Positions 24,426 through 36,954 of a stretch of DNA of 64,000 nt are shown here, one piece after another (positions within the stretch are counted from its first letter, which is position 1; every line of letters begins with the position of its first letter). The stretch is from Mycteria americana (Eukaryota; Chordata; Aves; Ciconiiformes; Ciconiidae), in NCBI RefSeq assembly GCF_035582795.1, contig NC_134390.1, positions 2,867,560 through 2,931,559 of the forward strand, in the 5' to 3' direction. The notes beneath the pieces were generated by a model. That model ran no database searches. It was given only the letters and a program-made list of their open reading frames with translations, and was not told where the DNA came from. Made by a program: the position numbers and the translations under genes.

Positions 24426-26359
24426 ATGGCAGCGCGAGGCGCGGGCCCGTGGCTGCTGCTGGCGGCGGTGCTGTGCGCGGCGGCGGAGCCGCGCTGCCCG
24501 TCGTGTGCGGCGAGCGCGGAGCGGCGGCTGCTGGAGGAAGCGGCCAAGCGGCAGCTGCTGGAGAAGCTGCGGCTCCGGGAGCGGCCGAGGCTCGCCCACG
24601 CCGTGCCCCGCGCCGCCGTAGCCCGCGCCCTGCGGCGGCTGCAGGCGGGCGGTGCCCGCCGGGGCCCCGACGACAACGAGCGGGGCTACGAGATCATCAG
24701 CTTTGCGGAGCCAGGTGGGTGTGCGGGGCCCGCGGGCAGCCGGGCGCAACCCCCGTGGTCGCCCGTGCGGTCCCCGAGGGCCGGGGCCCCCGGCGGGGCT
24801 CGGGTGAGCTGGGCTGCACCCGGTGCCAGGCTGTGGGAGACTCTGGGCGAGCCCCTGCTGGGCCGGCCCCTGGAGTAGGGTCTCCCTGCCCTGGGCTGGT
24901 GGTGTCCCGCAAGGATGTACAGCCCCTGAACCTCAGGATGCTGGAGCACCGCTGGGGCCAGGGTCCTGGCCATCTGCCTCCTTGCAGCGGGGTGAAGGTG
25001 CCTGGAGCCATGCACGCTGTGATTAAATCATTAGTTAATGCACCTGCTGTGCACTGGTGACCTCCCGGTGCCGCTGATGCAGGAAGACTCAGCCTGGGAG
25101 AAGGAGATATGGCCCCCCTTTTGCTCCTGCGTTGGTCAGTTGGGATCCTACACCTGAAGTGCTTCAATGTCTGTCCCCTTCCTGAAGGAATGGGGCAACC
25201 CAGGGTTCCTGGGACTCCCACTAGTTGGACTTGGGAGCTGCAAGGACTAGCTTGGGGCAGGGGGAGCGTGGGGAGCTGGAAACACTCTCCAGCCTTGCAC
25301 TGTGCAGCAAAGGGAAAGGGCCAGAAGGGCCAGGTGAGACCAGGTGCCCCCTGCCCCCTTCTGTGCCCATTCTGCCAGGCAGGGTGGGACAGTCCCCTGT
25401 TCCAACACTGCCCCTGTCTGGGTAGCATTCCCAAGGAAGGGAGGGGGACAGTCTGAGGGCCCTGTGGAGGGAGGGAAGTTTGTAGGTCTTTCCTGAGAAG
25501 AAGCTGAAAGAGATTGGCCTTGATGTGCAGGATGGTGGTGCACCCTACCTTTCCTAGCATCCTGCAGCATTCACCTCCTCATCCCTTTCTCCCCTCAGAG
25601 CCCACGTCTCCCTCTGGCTTGGGGCTGCAGTTCCACTTCAGAAATACACCAGACCAGGACGTTCACATCCTGCAGGCTCAGCTTTGGCTCTATCTTCGAG
25701 TTCCCCGAGACCTGGTAGGCAGCCTCACCCTGAGAATCTTCCTTGCTGGTGGGGAAGATGATTTGGTGGGGGGCAATCGCACGCTGCTGAGTGAGAGGCG
25801 ACTGAGTGCTAAGGGAAGTGGCTGGTGCGCCTTCACCCTCATGCCTGCCCTGCAGAGTTTCTTTGGGGGAGGGCACAGGACCCTGCGGCTGGAACTGGAA
25901 AGCCGCGGGGATGGGAGTGATATCATGGCAATAGTCAATGCCAGCCGGTCCCACCAGCCCTTCTTGGTGGCTGAGGCAAAGGTGCGGGAGCCAGGACACC
26001 GTGTGGCCAAGCGCAGCCTCCGCTGCAGCCAGAACTCCAATCTCTGCTGCCGCAAGGACTACTACGTGGATTTCCGCGACATTGGTTGGAATGACTGGAT
26101 CATTAAGCCTGAGGGCTACCAGATAAACTACTGTGTGGGCCAGTGCCCTCTACACGTGGCAGGCAGCCCTGGGATGGCCTCTTCTTTCCATACAGCTGTC
26201 TTCAACCTTGTCAAAGCTAACAACATCCAGGCATCGGGGCATTCTTGCTGCGTGCCCACGCGACGCCGGCCACTCTCTGTCCTCTACTTCGATCGCAATA
26301 GCAACATTGTCAAGACTGATATCCCTGACATGATTGTTGATGCCTGTGGCTGTAGCTAG
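24426..26359 (+). CDS. INHBE: Inhibin/activin beta E subunit (INHBE), two exons
   Basis: Second secreted activin-family ligand subunit. Coding exons are 24426-24714 (donor GTGGGT) and 25599-26359 (acceptor CCCCTCAG), joined in phase 1, giving 349 aa, essentially the human INHBE length. The ATG at 24426 precedes a signal peptide (GPWLLLAAVLCAAAEP); an in-frame upstream ATG at 24396 adds ten residues. After the CPSC motif and prodomain a furin-type site RVAKR (residues 231-235) releases a 114-residue mature domain with nine cysteines, ending CGCS. The exon 1 end (YEIISFAEP) is nearly identical to INHBC (YEILSFAES), showing tandem duplication. Assignment to E rather than C rests on position next to GLI1 and on mature-domain residues; by sequence alone it could be called activin beta-like. 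Confidence 0.9.
24715..25598 (+). other. INHBE intron
   Basis: GTGGGT...CCCCTCAG intron of 884 bp, about half the length of the INHBC intron and in the identical position and phase. Nothing else was recognised in it. Confidence 0.85.
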
Positions 26360-27435
26360 GGTTGGGGGAGCTGTGCTGGGTAGCCCCCTTCTCCAGGACT
26401 GTCTCTCAGGGAGGGGGCGGGGGGAGGGAAGGGGAGCTGGAGTCACTGTGATGCAATGGACCCCTTTGGAAAGGTTGGGAGGGAGGAAGGGAGGGAGAGG
26501 CTCTCGTCAGAGGGAGCAGGGGTTGTCTCCAGAGTGCACCTGGGGCAGGGGTCTCTGGGGACACATGGGACAGAGCCAAGGCCACATCAGACTGCCTGTG
26601 TCTGAGCTGTGGGTGGTTGGTGACTCTGGGTGTCCCTGCCCTGACTGGCAGCATCCCTCTGGTCCCGCGCCCCATCCTACACTTCCGGTGGTCCTGTTCC
26701 CCTCTGTGTGTGGGGTGAGGGGGCCTTGCTTTGCTCACATTTAGAGTGTCTGGTGACGGTTTGGGACTCAGCCTCCTTGAGAGCGGAGCTGGATGCAGGA
26801 ATGGGTCTGTTTCTTCCAAGTGGGAAACTGGAAGACAAGAGGCAGTCCTGCTTTCCTCCCCTACTGCAACAAATCTTGCCACATCAAATTTGGGCCTGCT
26901 GTTGGGGACAGGTGGAATGAGGCACAAATAACAGGCCTGGATGATGAGGATGAAGAGTATGACTTTGTCAAGAACCCCAAAACTGCAATGACTAGACACA
27001 GTCCTCTGCTCTCAGGAGGCCACGGAGCTGTGAAGGATGGCCTTGCTTCCTGGCCAGGTCCTGTGTATTTCCCCTTTCATTTCCCTGGGTTTTGTGCTTT
27101 TCTTCCCTGTTGCTCACCCCACTGGTCAGGTCTCTTCCAGCCCAGTGCCTCCTTACAAGGAGGTCTGACTCAGACTTTGCCTTTAAGACCATACTAAAGG
27201 TACAGATTTTTTTGTACCTCTAGTTTTGCAGCTACTACTACTTTTATGGTAGAGGTTTCTGTAGCTGTTAGGACTCCCTGGTGCTCCATCCTGTCTACCC
27301 ACCTCTCTACTGAAGGTCTCACGCTGCCTTTGCCTTCCTGATACTCATGTATGCAATGTACCCATACGGCCTGTGCTTTTAATTTATTTTAATACTTTGG
27401 TGCGGCTTCCCCAATAAATGGGTGGAAATGCAACA
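26360..27435 (+). other. INHBE: INHBE 3' untranslated region with AATAAA
   Basis: About 1.05 kb after the TAG stop up to AATAAA at 27413-27418, which follows an AT-rich stretch. No earlier AATAAA was noted. Confidence 0.6.
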
Positions 27436-30400
27436 TCCAGGCTCTGACTGCTTTCTCTGGGCACTACCTGCATGAATGACATGGGGGAAATGGTCCTGCT
27501 TGGCCAGAAGGTCCTGCTCCTGGCCCAGATGCCTCAGGCTCTGGCTGGGAGGATGCTGGGCTCTGGGGCTGGAGCAGCACAGGAGCTGCAAGCCATTAGC
27601 ATCTATGGGCACCACTGCTCTGCTGGGAGGTGAGGGGAGCTGTGGTGCTTCGGGGGCTCCCTAGGTGCCATGGGGTGTTGCACACTGAGACCCTGTGCAA
27701 GCAGGGTTATGCAGGGGGCTCTTCCCTGTGGATGGAGGACCCAGGGATAGGGCTGGGAACTGGGTACCACCTCACTGGGGGCTGGGGAGAGGTGGCCTGT
27801 AACATGAACATCAAAGCAGCTGTTTCCCAGCAGGGCAGGTACTGCTGGGGGGCATAGCCCAACCTGAAGATGCTGTCCTCCACCTGGATCCGTCCTGAAC
27901 AGAGCTCAAAATACCACAGCTCTGGAGAGCTCATGAGCTGCAGCCCACCCCCAAATCCTGTGCCCCCACTGCAACTATCAGAGATTGTACCCTAATAATG
28001 TCTCACTGACCTCCCCAATCCCCTCTCATATGCTCCCCTAAACACCACCCAATGACCCCGGTCTCAACCCCATAGCAGTCAGTCACAGAGTCTGGCAGTG
28101 CCCAAGCTGGTGGGTGATGGGGAGTCTCCTGTGTAATTTGGGGTGGGATGCTTCTGGCATGGGAGGCAATGCCCCCTGCTCATCCCTCTGGGGTCCCACA
28201 TGGCTGGCCTAGGTCCTTGTTGTGCAAGCGCCTGCTCAAAGCTCATTTTGGGACTGTTTTATCTGGGGACAAACCCACTCGCTTTCCCAGCTTGGCCCTG
28301 TGCTGCACCCTGCAAGCGGACAAAGGGCAGCTTTCATCAGCCGGCTGCAGTGGACATCCTCCCAGGCTGCAGGGGCAGCATGGCCATCACTCATGCTCCC
28401 CAAAATAACTCCTCCTGTGGGGAAAAGCTGACTGTAGCTGCAGGACGCCTCAGCGTCCTGGGTACTCCCACAGCCCCAGCACGTGAGTTGCTGACACAAC
28501 GGGGCACCTTGTCGGTGTCTGTGCCCCCAGGAGCATGTGCTGCCATACACGTGCCAAGAGTTGCAGGTGTGGATTTCAGGGAAGTGCATGGGATGTGCAC
28601 AGTGTCTTTATAGTCTCCCTGCTCCCTCCCCGGACCAGCACTCTTGCTCTAGCCAGTGCAACTGGAGGGGGGACAGGCAGGGAGGCATCCCACAAAGACG
28701 CCAGGTATTGTGTTTTACTTTGCCAGCAACACAGCATCTTCCCTGTCGCAGTGAATGTGTACTTCCATGTGTGTGTGGGAGGTTGTCCACATGCGTGTGC
28801 GTGATGTGCTGACTCACTGACACACTGACACACTGACCCACCAGCCCAGAGCTGAGATGCTGAGCTGGCTGTGGTGGTACTGTTAAGTCTTTAATCTGGG
28901 TGATCATCTGGCCCTGCTCTGAGCCGCTTTAACTTTCCTAAACAGGAGGCCAAGATTAACTGTGGGGTGGGGGACGTGGCACGGTTGGGGGTCTGGTGGT
29001 TGAGAGCAGCTGGGGGGGGAGCTGCCCAAGCATTGTTTCCACCCAGGGGGCTCAAAGCTGGTGGCAAAATGGACCTGGGCCTATCTGGCCATGCAGATGG
29101 CCCCTTGGGAAGAGGTGGGTGGTCTTGGGGCAAGTCCCCAGGCTCTGGGAGGGAGGCCTGGCCGGGCTGTGGCAGTGTGGGCGGCAGAGCTGGTCCCGCA
29201 CAGTGCCCAGTGCCCGGGCAGGCCTTTTCTGGAAGCTTAGCTGGGGTCACAGTCAGCTCAGGAGTAAATCTGCTGAGCCGCTTATGCCTATTACAAAATG
29301 GGCATGCAGGCAACCCCTCTCACCTGCACCCACCACCTTGGCCCTGCCTTGGGGCTGATGCTGTGGGACTCAATCCACTGCAGCAGTCTGGGGGCACCCC
29401 AGGACACAGCTAGCTGTTCTCCCCTCATGCCAGAGGAAAGGGGGAACTGTGCAGGCATTGCCATCTCCCCTGTGTGCTGGGGCCTCCCTGGGGAGCAGAG
29501 ACACCCCTCCTCACCCCTTGCTGTGTTGGGGGTGGCTGGCAGGGAAAGGAACTGATCTCAGGCTAGGACAGTGGTGAGGGAAACTGAGGCAGGGAGCAGT
29601 CTTTTTGCAGGCCATGGCTGGTAGTTGAGGTGTCTCCTGAAATCTCTCTCATACAGTAGTCCCCATGTTGTCCCACTGCTCTGGGGGTCCCATGCAGTCA
29701 GTGGAGAGGGCATTCCCCAGAGCTTTGGCATGGGTCATGCCATAAAGCTACTCCTGTGGTGCACTGGACACCTGCGGTGCGTGATGACATGCAGGGGCAC
29801 TGCGAGGACAGGCTAATGCCGAGGAAGGCAGAGTGCCCACAGTGGGGGTAATCCTGCTAAGAGGCTCTGAGGTCAGGCTGGGTGTGTGGCACAGCTCCCA
29901 TCACCTTTGAGGCTCACACTAGACATGGGCAGCATCGTCCCAGAGAGCAGAATGGAGCTGGCAGGAGCTGGGAGCAGCTGAGCACTGGGGAAGGGTGAGA
30001 ATGCACATGCCCCCATGAAAAATGTGTCTGGGGTCACCTGGGGAGCTGAGCATGTACAAGGTTGGGCATGTGCTCCCTCCGAGCCGGCTGTCCTCCCGCA
30101 GGAGTCCCCAGGAACAGCCCTTTGCCAAGCTCTGGGCTGTGAGGCTCCGCAAGGCCACTGTCTGGGGCCCAGAGGTCCCATGTGGGCTGTCCAGGCAGGG
30201 GGTTTGTAGTTTCAGACTCACTTTCCCAGCAGTCAAGGAGCGAGGACTAGGGAAAATGGGGTGGGGGCAGAGCTGCAGGAAGGAGCAGGGTCCCCAGGCC
30301 TAAGCAAGTCTTGGGGAGGTCATCCTGCCTCCCCACTGTGCCCTGCTGGCATTGACACATGCTGTCACATTCTGGCTAGGGACAGGTGGGCAAAGGCCAC

Positions 30401-31820
30401 TTTCCCTGAAATAGCTGCTTGCACCCAGGGCCAGCCTGGCTCTTCCCCTACATTTAGTCACTGTGGCACAGGGGGGGACTGACCTTCATTGTAAAAAAAA
30501 GCAAGGAAAAGCAGCACTGCCGGGTAAGAAATTAATTTCCTTCTAACCCCCTCCCCCTCCCCTCCCCAGTCCCTGGAGCTCCCAGGCCCCATTTCCCGCT
30601 CTCGCTCGGACACCCACATTCTCTCCTGCCTCCCTCAGTGCAGGTTCCACCATTGCCTTGCTTTCCCTTCACATGTGACAGGACCTGGCTACTTGCAGAC
30701 CCTGTGAGCTGGACAAGGCTAGGCCGTTTGAGGGAAAGGGGGCTGGCTGTGCAGACTGTTTGGGGCATAGGACCCATTTGGGGAAGGGAGCAGAATGCTC
30801 TGCAATCTGCTTCCTGAGCTGCTACAACCCCAGCTCTCTGCTTGCCTTGTGTACAGTGACACAAATGTGACATGGGACTTGACTTTGCCCCCACAGGGAT
30901 GTACAGCTGTGGCGGCAGCCGATGGGCACCAGGCTGTATGCAAATGACAATCACTCTCAGGCCCTTGAGATGGTCTCAGGCCCTGCAGTGTGTGTTGTCC
31001 TCATCCCCTTCACCACTGGTAGCCCAGGATTGATGCAGTGGAGAAACATTTGGGTGGTGAGTAGGAAGCTGAACTGCAGGCGCTGGTGCCACACTGGGAC
31101 ATGGCTGGGACAACTGCTGGGACAGCAGTCAGGCTATGGGCCATGGGGCAAGCAGCCAGGGGAGCTTTTGGGGTGGGAGAAGGCTTTTTGAGCCACATTG
31201 TGGCTGAACAAGGAGGCAGCTGGGGGACCCATCAGGGCAGCCCTGCGAGGATTGCTGGACACCTCAGCAGCTTGCAGGATGGGGACGCAGGAGGATTTCC
31301 AGGTGGAAATGAGTGGGCTCATCTCCTTAAGCAGCTGAATGCAATCACCTGCAAGGATGGGAGGGCCAGTTTAAGGGGAAGGAAGAGGTTGTAGAGCATG
31401 CCCACTGGGCATGATTGCCTTAGGGACGTGGCCGGCACCCAGCACCTCTGGTTCTTTAGGCAGACACATGGGGTGCAGCTGCTCTCAAGAGACCTGGGGA
31501 GAAAAGCCCTTCTAGTTGTCCCATTGTAGTGGGACCCTAGTGGGTAGGGTAGCATGGGGGCACTGCAGGCCCTGGGAGCACCCCAGCTCTGGCCTCACAA
31601 AGTAGGTGAAGATGGGATATGCGTCCCTGGCTGGAGGAAGAGCCCCCAGCTCCACTGCCCCGGTTGCTGAACCCTGTGCACCCCCAGACACGGGCCATAG
31701 CAGCCCCCAGGCCTGCACCCTCCCCAGCCTCCCGAGGGGCCAGGGGAGTCCCCTGCTCCAGCTCTCTCTCGAGGGGGCAGCACCCGAAATCCTGCTCTCT
31801 CCCCATCATTTCAAGGCGGG
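27436..31820. other. INHBE-GLI1 intergenic DNA, left part
   Basis: No coding exon or transposon recognised. Contains one exact GLI consensus (29116-29124) and an octamer-like ATGCAAAT near 30938. Otherwise nothing seen. Confidence 0.55.
29116..29124 (-). promoter_or_regulatory. Exact GLI consensus site (GACCACCCA)
   Basis: TGGGTGGTC on + is the exact reverse complement of the GLI zinc-finger consensus GACCACCCA. It is the only exact match I noticed in the 27-46 kb interval. A nine-base match can occur by chance. Confidence 0.3.
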
Positions 31821-31829
31821 GTGATGTGA

Positions 31830-32240
31830 CGAGAGCGATGTCCCTGCCACGCCCAGGCCCGCGGCGCTGGGGAAGGGCCCCACCGGCCCGTAGGGCCGGA
31901 GGGGAACGGCCCCACCGGACCCTGGGGCCGGGCCGGCGCCCGGCGGGGAGGCCGCTCCGCCCGTCGCCACCAGGGGGCGCTGCCACGCGGGCCGCCGTGC
32001 CCACCGCCGGTCCCGGGGGCCCGGGCGCCCAGCCCCGCACCCTAGCAGCCCGGCCAGGGTGCCTGGTGGCTTGGCCGGGGACCTCACGGGGTGTTGGGGC
32101 GAGGAGGGCTCTGGACGCTCTGGGGGGTGGTCAGGGCGATGCGTGGTCCCAGCGGCCGAGGCTGCTGCTGGCGCTGACTCTCCTCTGCCCGGCTGTGCTG
32201 CCGCCCGTGCCGCAGCAGTGCCCGGGGGAGAGGTGGGGAC
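31830..32240. promoter_or_regulatory. Orphan CpG island containing a CTCF motif
   Basis: CpG-dense stretch of about 400 bp between INHBE and GLI1. It carries the consensus CTCF motif at 31965-31982. A leucine-rich, signal-peptide-like frame is followed by a weak donor near 32232, but it has no well-placed ATG, so no gene is called. Confidence 0.55.
31965..31982 (+). promoter_or_regulatory. Consensus CTCF site, plus orientation
   Basis: CGCCACCAGGGGGCGCTG matches the classical CTCF core (CCACCAGGGGGCGC) at every position. The orientation is +, facing GLI1. Confidence 0.7.
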
Positions 32241-32809
32241 CCACGCGGCACTTTTCTGTTTAGAAACCTGCCCTGTGGTGTCACCGACACGAGCCTCTGC
32301 CAGACCACGGTGGCCCCTCCAGACCACGGACAATGTGCAGAGTTTCCTGCCAATTGCAGTCCCCCCTCCCAGCAGTTCCCCCCCAAACCACAGGCGAGCT
32401 CAGTGTTTCCTCGGCAGCATCCTGGGCAGAAAGGCTCGCTGAAGCCACTAGCCCCCTTCATCCTTGCCAGGGGTCTCTTGAGGGAGACGGGTTCACTCCT
32501 GCTGGGTGGCGGTTCCAGTGCTGGGGAGGGTGCTCTCTGCTCAGCGACGGCCGAGGCACTGGCGCAGGCTCCGTCTGGATCCCCAGCAGTGTCTGGTCTA
32601 CGCAAGGTGCCGAGCCCGTGCTGCCCTGCTGGGAGGTGTCAGCCTGCGACATCCCCCCTCTGCCCTCTCCCTTCCTCAGCTACCGCCGGACACCCGCACA
32701 GGGAGCTTTGGCCTGTCCCCGCCGGGGTGATGGGAGGTGCTGGCATCTTGGTCCCCAGCCTGCCTCAGCGGGGCCAGGCTGGGCATTGGGAACGTTGGCT
32801 GGTGGGTGT

Positions 32810-33295
32810 ACGTCCCGCGTGTGCACGTGCTGTGTTTGTGCTCTACACACAGGGGTGTGCTGTGCATGCGGGGTGTGTGCACGCGTGTCTGTTTACACAT
32901 GCACAAATGCATATGTGCGTGCTTCCGTGCACAAGTGTACACAGATGCGTGTGTGCAGGGGTATCTGTGCACATGCCTGCTGTCTGCGCCCTGTGTGCTC
33001 GTGCACATGTGCATGCATGCGTACCCGCCTCTGTGTATGTGCTGATGTGTGCAAATGTGGCACATGTGTACACAAAGGCACACAGGTACCTGTGCCTGTG
33101 TGTGGGCCCTGTGCATGTGCACGGCCCTGTGCACGGACACGGGTGCACGTGTGCACAGCTGCGAGTGTGCAGGACGGCCCGCGTGCGGGACCTATGCATG
33201 CGCACGGACCGCGCGTGTGAGGAGCGCGCGGGCCCCGCGCGTGTGCAGGGCCGTGGCGGGCGCGCGTGCCCCGCGTGCGCGCGTGTGCAGGATCC
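32810..33295. repeat. Long degenerate TG/CA tract (Z-DNA-prone)
   Basis: About 480 bp of imperfect GTGTGC/ACATGC units, alternating purine-pyrimidine for much of its length and increasingly CpG-rich (GCGCGTGC) at its right end, where it merges into a CpG island. Confidence 0.85.
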
Positions 33296-33970
33296 AGCCC
33301 GGGTTTTCGGAGTGGCTGGAGCCGGCGGCGCTCCCGGCCGGGGTCTCCGTCCCGAGCGCGCTCGGCGCCGCCGCCGCCCAAGTTGGCGGAGCGGGACCCG
33401 CCGCCCCGCGGCTCCGCCAGTTTTGCCGGGACGCGCCGCCCCCGCGGGGCTCCGGCAACTTTCTCTGGGCGCCCGGGGCGGGCCGGGGAAGTGCGGGGGG
33501 CGCCGCGCCGTCCCGCCCCGACCGCAGGGTCCCCCTGGATGTGCCGCTTCTCGCCCGGACCGAGGCGCAGCTGCAGCCGCGGGAAGGGGGAGCGCGGAGC
33601 CGCGGGACCCGCCGCCCCGCCAGGGGCCGCGCGGAGCCGCTCGGAGGTAGGAGCCGTCGGGCGAGTGGGGGCCGCGGGCAGGAGCTCGGGGTGCCCGCGG
33701 GCCCCGCTCCCCGGAGGAGCCGGTATGGCGCCAGACCCTCCGCCGGGCCGCGCCGGAGCCGTCCCGCTCCCGCGCCCCGTCGGCGCCGGGGAGAACCTCG
33801 ACCGAGGCTCCCAGCGCGGGGCCCGGCGGGGCGCGGGCCGGGAGCGGGGTCGGACCGCGCGGGGCGGCTGGGGCCGTCCCGGGCCGGGCGGGGCGAGTGC
33901 GGTCGAGGGGACCGGCAGCGCGAGGCGGGCAGAGCGCCCCGGCCCCGCCGCGCTCCCCGTCACGTACAGT
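33160..33970. promoter_or_regulatory. Large CpG island with a candidate non-coding exon
   Basis: About 0.8 kb of strong CpG density. On the + strand CGGAG|GTAGGAG at 33646/33647 is a good 5' splice site following a GC-rich leader, as expected for a non-coding first exon. A distal GLI1 first exon is one possibility (GLI1 has an untranslated exon 1 in mammals), with an intron of nearly 12 kb; an unknown non-coding transcript is another. No protein was recognised in any frame. Confidence 0.5.
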
Positions 33971-34767
33971 CGCGCTCACACCCAATCCCACGCCCTCACG
34001 CTCCCGCCGCGCTTCGTGCGCCGGGTGGGTGGGCTGCTCCGGCCGCGCCGCTGCTGTGCCCGCTCGGGGAAGCCCCGAGGAGGGGCGGGCTGGGCTGGAG
34101 CAGCGTGCTCCAGGCTGCTCCTGGGCAGGCAGCTCCGGCTCCAGGCAGCTCCAGGGCTGCCCGGGTGGGGGGTGTTGGACCGGGAGCAGCGACCGGGTGG
34201 AAGTTACTGCCCTGGCCCGAGTGACGCAGCAGCTGCAGGACTGTCCCCAGGCACACACAAATGGTGAGCAGGGCTACCCGCACTGCTGGTGCAAGCTCCT
34301 GGCCATCCTGAGCCCTCTTACCCTGGCCCAGTCGTGGTGTACGTGGGGCTCCGCCAGCCGCCTCGTAGGCCTCTGCACCCAGCTGCTTTGGCAGGGCACG
34401 GAGCTGGCTGGCTCAGCCTGCATGCCCCGCAGCCAGAGCTGAAGGCTATATCCCCCACCAACAGTACCCACCGTTCCCAGGGCCCTGGGCAAGGCTCCGA
34501 GGGGTGGAGGGTTTGGTGCTGGGACAATGGGTCCCCCTGCTCCCCTGACAGCCTGCCAGGCCATGTGGGCAAGCGTCTGGCAGGAGTGAGGTGCAGGGAG
34601 ATTCTGCGCACCCCAAGGAGCCTCCCAGAAACCGTGGCGAGATGCCCAGGTCCCGGCGCACCCCGGCTTCCCAGCCCTCATCCCACGGGCCCTGGGGCTG
34701 CGCTTCTTCCCTCCCCATATGGGCTGTAGTGGAGGCTGCCACAGAAGTGTCCCACACCTGGGAAACC

Positions 34768-34832
34768 TAGAATCATAGAACCACAGAACAGCCCAGGTTG
34801 GAAGGGACCTCGAAAGGTTATCTGGTCCAACC
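34768..34832 (-). mobile_element. CR1 LINE, very short 3' end
   Basis: AGAATCATAGAACCACAGAA followed by GGTTGGAAGGGACCT and TCTGGTCCAACC is the reverse complement of the CR1 3' terminus. Only about 65 bp remain, in minus orientation. Confidence 0.85.
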
Positions 34833-36954
34833 GTTTGTGGGAAAGGGAGTCTAGATGAGTTTATCAAGCCTCTCTGATTTTGAGGGGAGGGCAGAGCTGC
34901 TTTTTCACATTGCTTTTAGAGCACCTCAAGTCCTTGCCTGTGCCAGTTCTGAGTGTCTGTCAGTCCTCCTGCACGCTTGCACAAGGACTGCTGCTGGCTT
35001 TAGTACTCAGAGGGCTGGGGCTGGGGGCAGGTGGGTTGGGTGAGGGAGCTCAGCCTTGAGTCCCCCTACAGCTGAGACCAGGGTTGACCTCTCTGGCAGA
35101 GGGCTCCAAGTGCCTCCTGTGCCCCACTGGATGCCGACCCTTTGGCTGCCTTTCTAAAGCCTCCAGGACTGTTGGGTTCAGGCGTTGGCTCTGTGTTGCT
35201 CCCTGGCTGGCATGAGGAGTCTGGGGCCGGTGGAGCAGGCTGTCCAGGGTCAAGCATGGCACAGAGGGGCAGGAGGGAACCGGCATTGCCAGCGTGAGAA
35301 GCCGCTGACCACGGTGCGTTGTAAGACATGGTCAGCCCAGCTTGCAGCTGAGCATGAGCTAACCAAGCCTATGTGGGCACAGGCCGCCCTTTTTGGGGTC
35401 TGACCAGAACTGCCTGCAAGGCACCTGCAAACTGCACCAAACCCTCAGTGAGCCAGGATTGCAGGAAGGCTAAAGGCAGAGCAAGTGTCTCGCTGGAGAA
35501 TTACCCTCTCTGTGTCATGGTGTCCTGGGCCAGGCCCCGTGCACACATGTGAAGTTCAGATGGTCCCTAACCAGAATGGGGGGCACTCAAGCACTGCAGT
35601 GACAGCCTGAGGGCTGCACCTCTCCTACGAGGATGGAGAGGCAGGCAGCTGGGTCTGAGTGGGGCTGGATGGCTGTGGCATTTGCAATGCTGTGTTTGGG
35701 GTCTGGGAAACTAGTAGATACTCCAACCACAGCTAGGGTCCTGTGCCCAGCCCTGGAAGGGATGTGGGGGCCCAGCAGATGCTGGGCCGAGTTTTCCCCC
35801 ACTTTGCTCTGTAGACTATGTGTGGCAAACCTGCGCTGATGGATGCAGCATCCTGAGGGTGGGCATTGGGTTTTGGTGCAGGGGTGGGTTGGGTGGAAGG
35901 GAAGAGGAAGCAGCTGGATGAAGTTTCTCCTTCAGAAATTCAGACCTAGGAAAACTTCCCAGTGTGGCTACGTCTGCTGTGTCCAGCTGAGGCAGAAGCT
36001 GCCTCTGTGGGAGATAGGGGATGGCAAAGGTACCTGCTGTCCCCTCCATGCTGTTGTAGGTGTTTGAAGCTGGTTTATTGATGCATGTGTCTCTGCATAG
36101 CATGAGCTGGGTTGGTCCATGCCCTCCCTTGAGCCTTTCCCCAGCACAGTGAAGGTTACTGTTATTCAGGAAGGGTTTTTGAGGGCAAGGGTGCCTGCTG
36201 GAAATTGAGACCCTGGAGCAGTCCACACCAAAACTCCCTGTGCCCGGTAGGACCCCCAAATTCCCCAACTACCAAGGATCCCAGCATCTTTGAGGAGACT
36301 GGCACGTACTGACCTGAGCCCACCAATGCATACCCTCGTGTGTCTGCCAGCCCAGCTGCCACTGTGTGCATGCATGAGCTCCCAGTAATGCTTGTGAGTG
36401 GACTTGTGAGGCCCTCTGGGCATCTGCTTGTAGCCAAGTCACTGGTTGCTTGTGGGGGGGTCCTCATCTCCCCCGTGTTCCAGGGTCTTTTCTATCACAA
36501 AGACAAGCACAAAATCAGGAGCGGGTTGGGAGCCGAAGGTCGCCAGGCCTCCGTGGCTGGTCTAGTGGGAGGTGGTGGAACAAACTCGGTACTGCGTTCC
36601 CCTTGTGGTGCAGGAGCTGGCTGAGCTGCGAGAATCTCCCTGGAGCAGGGAAGTTTCCATATGGGGGAGTGAGTCAGCGCGGACACCTTGTGACGCGTGC
36701 TGTCATGTCAGGGCAGCCTGAAGAGAGGCGGGAGTTGAGCTCAGGCTCGGAGAGGGATTTGTGGCTCACTGTCCAGAATGTGTGAAGGGTGGGTGGGCAG
36801 ATGGGCTGGAAGACATGAAGGCCCTTCTTCCAGTGCTACTGGGGGATGCTGTTAGTGACATACCGCAGCTCAGGGCTCCAGCTGCAGTGCTGGAGAGGCT
36901 GGCCAGCCCATAGTCCCTGTGGAATACCATTCTCCCCACCACTCCACATGCTGT

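Noticed and set aside
30938-30945. Octamer ATGCAAAT as a regulatory site
   Set aside because: A single 8-bp match in intergenic DNA without context is expected by chance.
32310-34267. Frames of 300-470 codons on both strands around 33 kb
   Set aside because: They run through a TG-repeat tract and a CpG island; translations are Cys/Val/His or Arg/Pro/Gly simple sequence with no domain.
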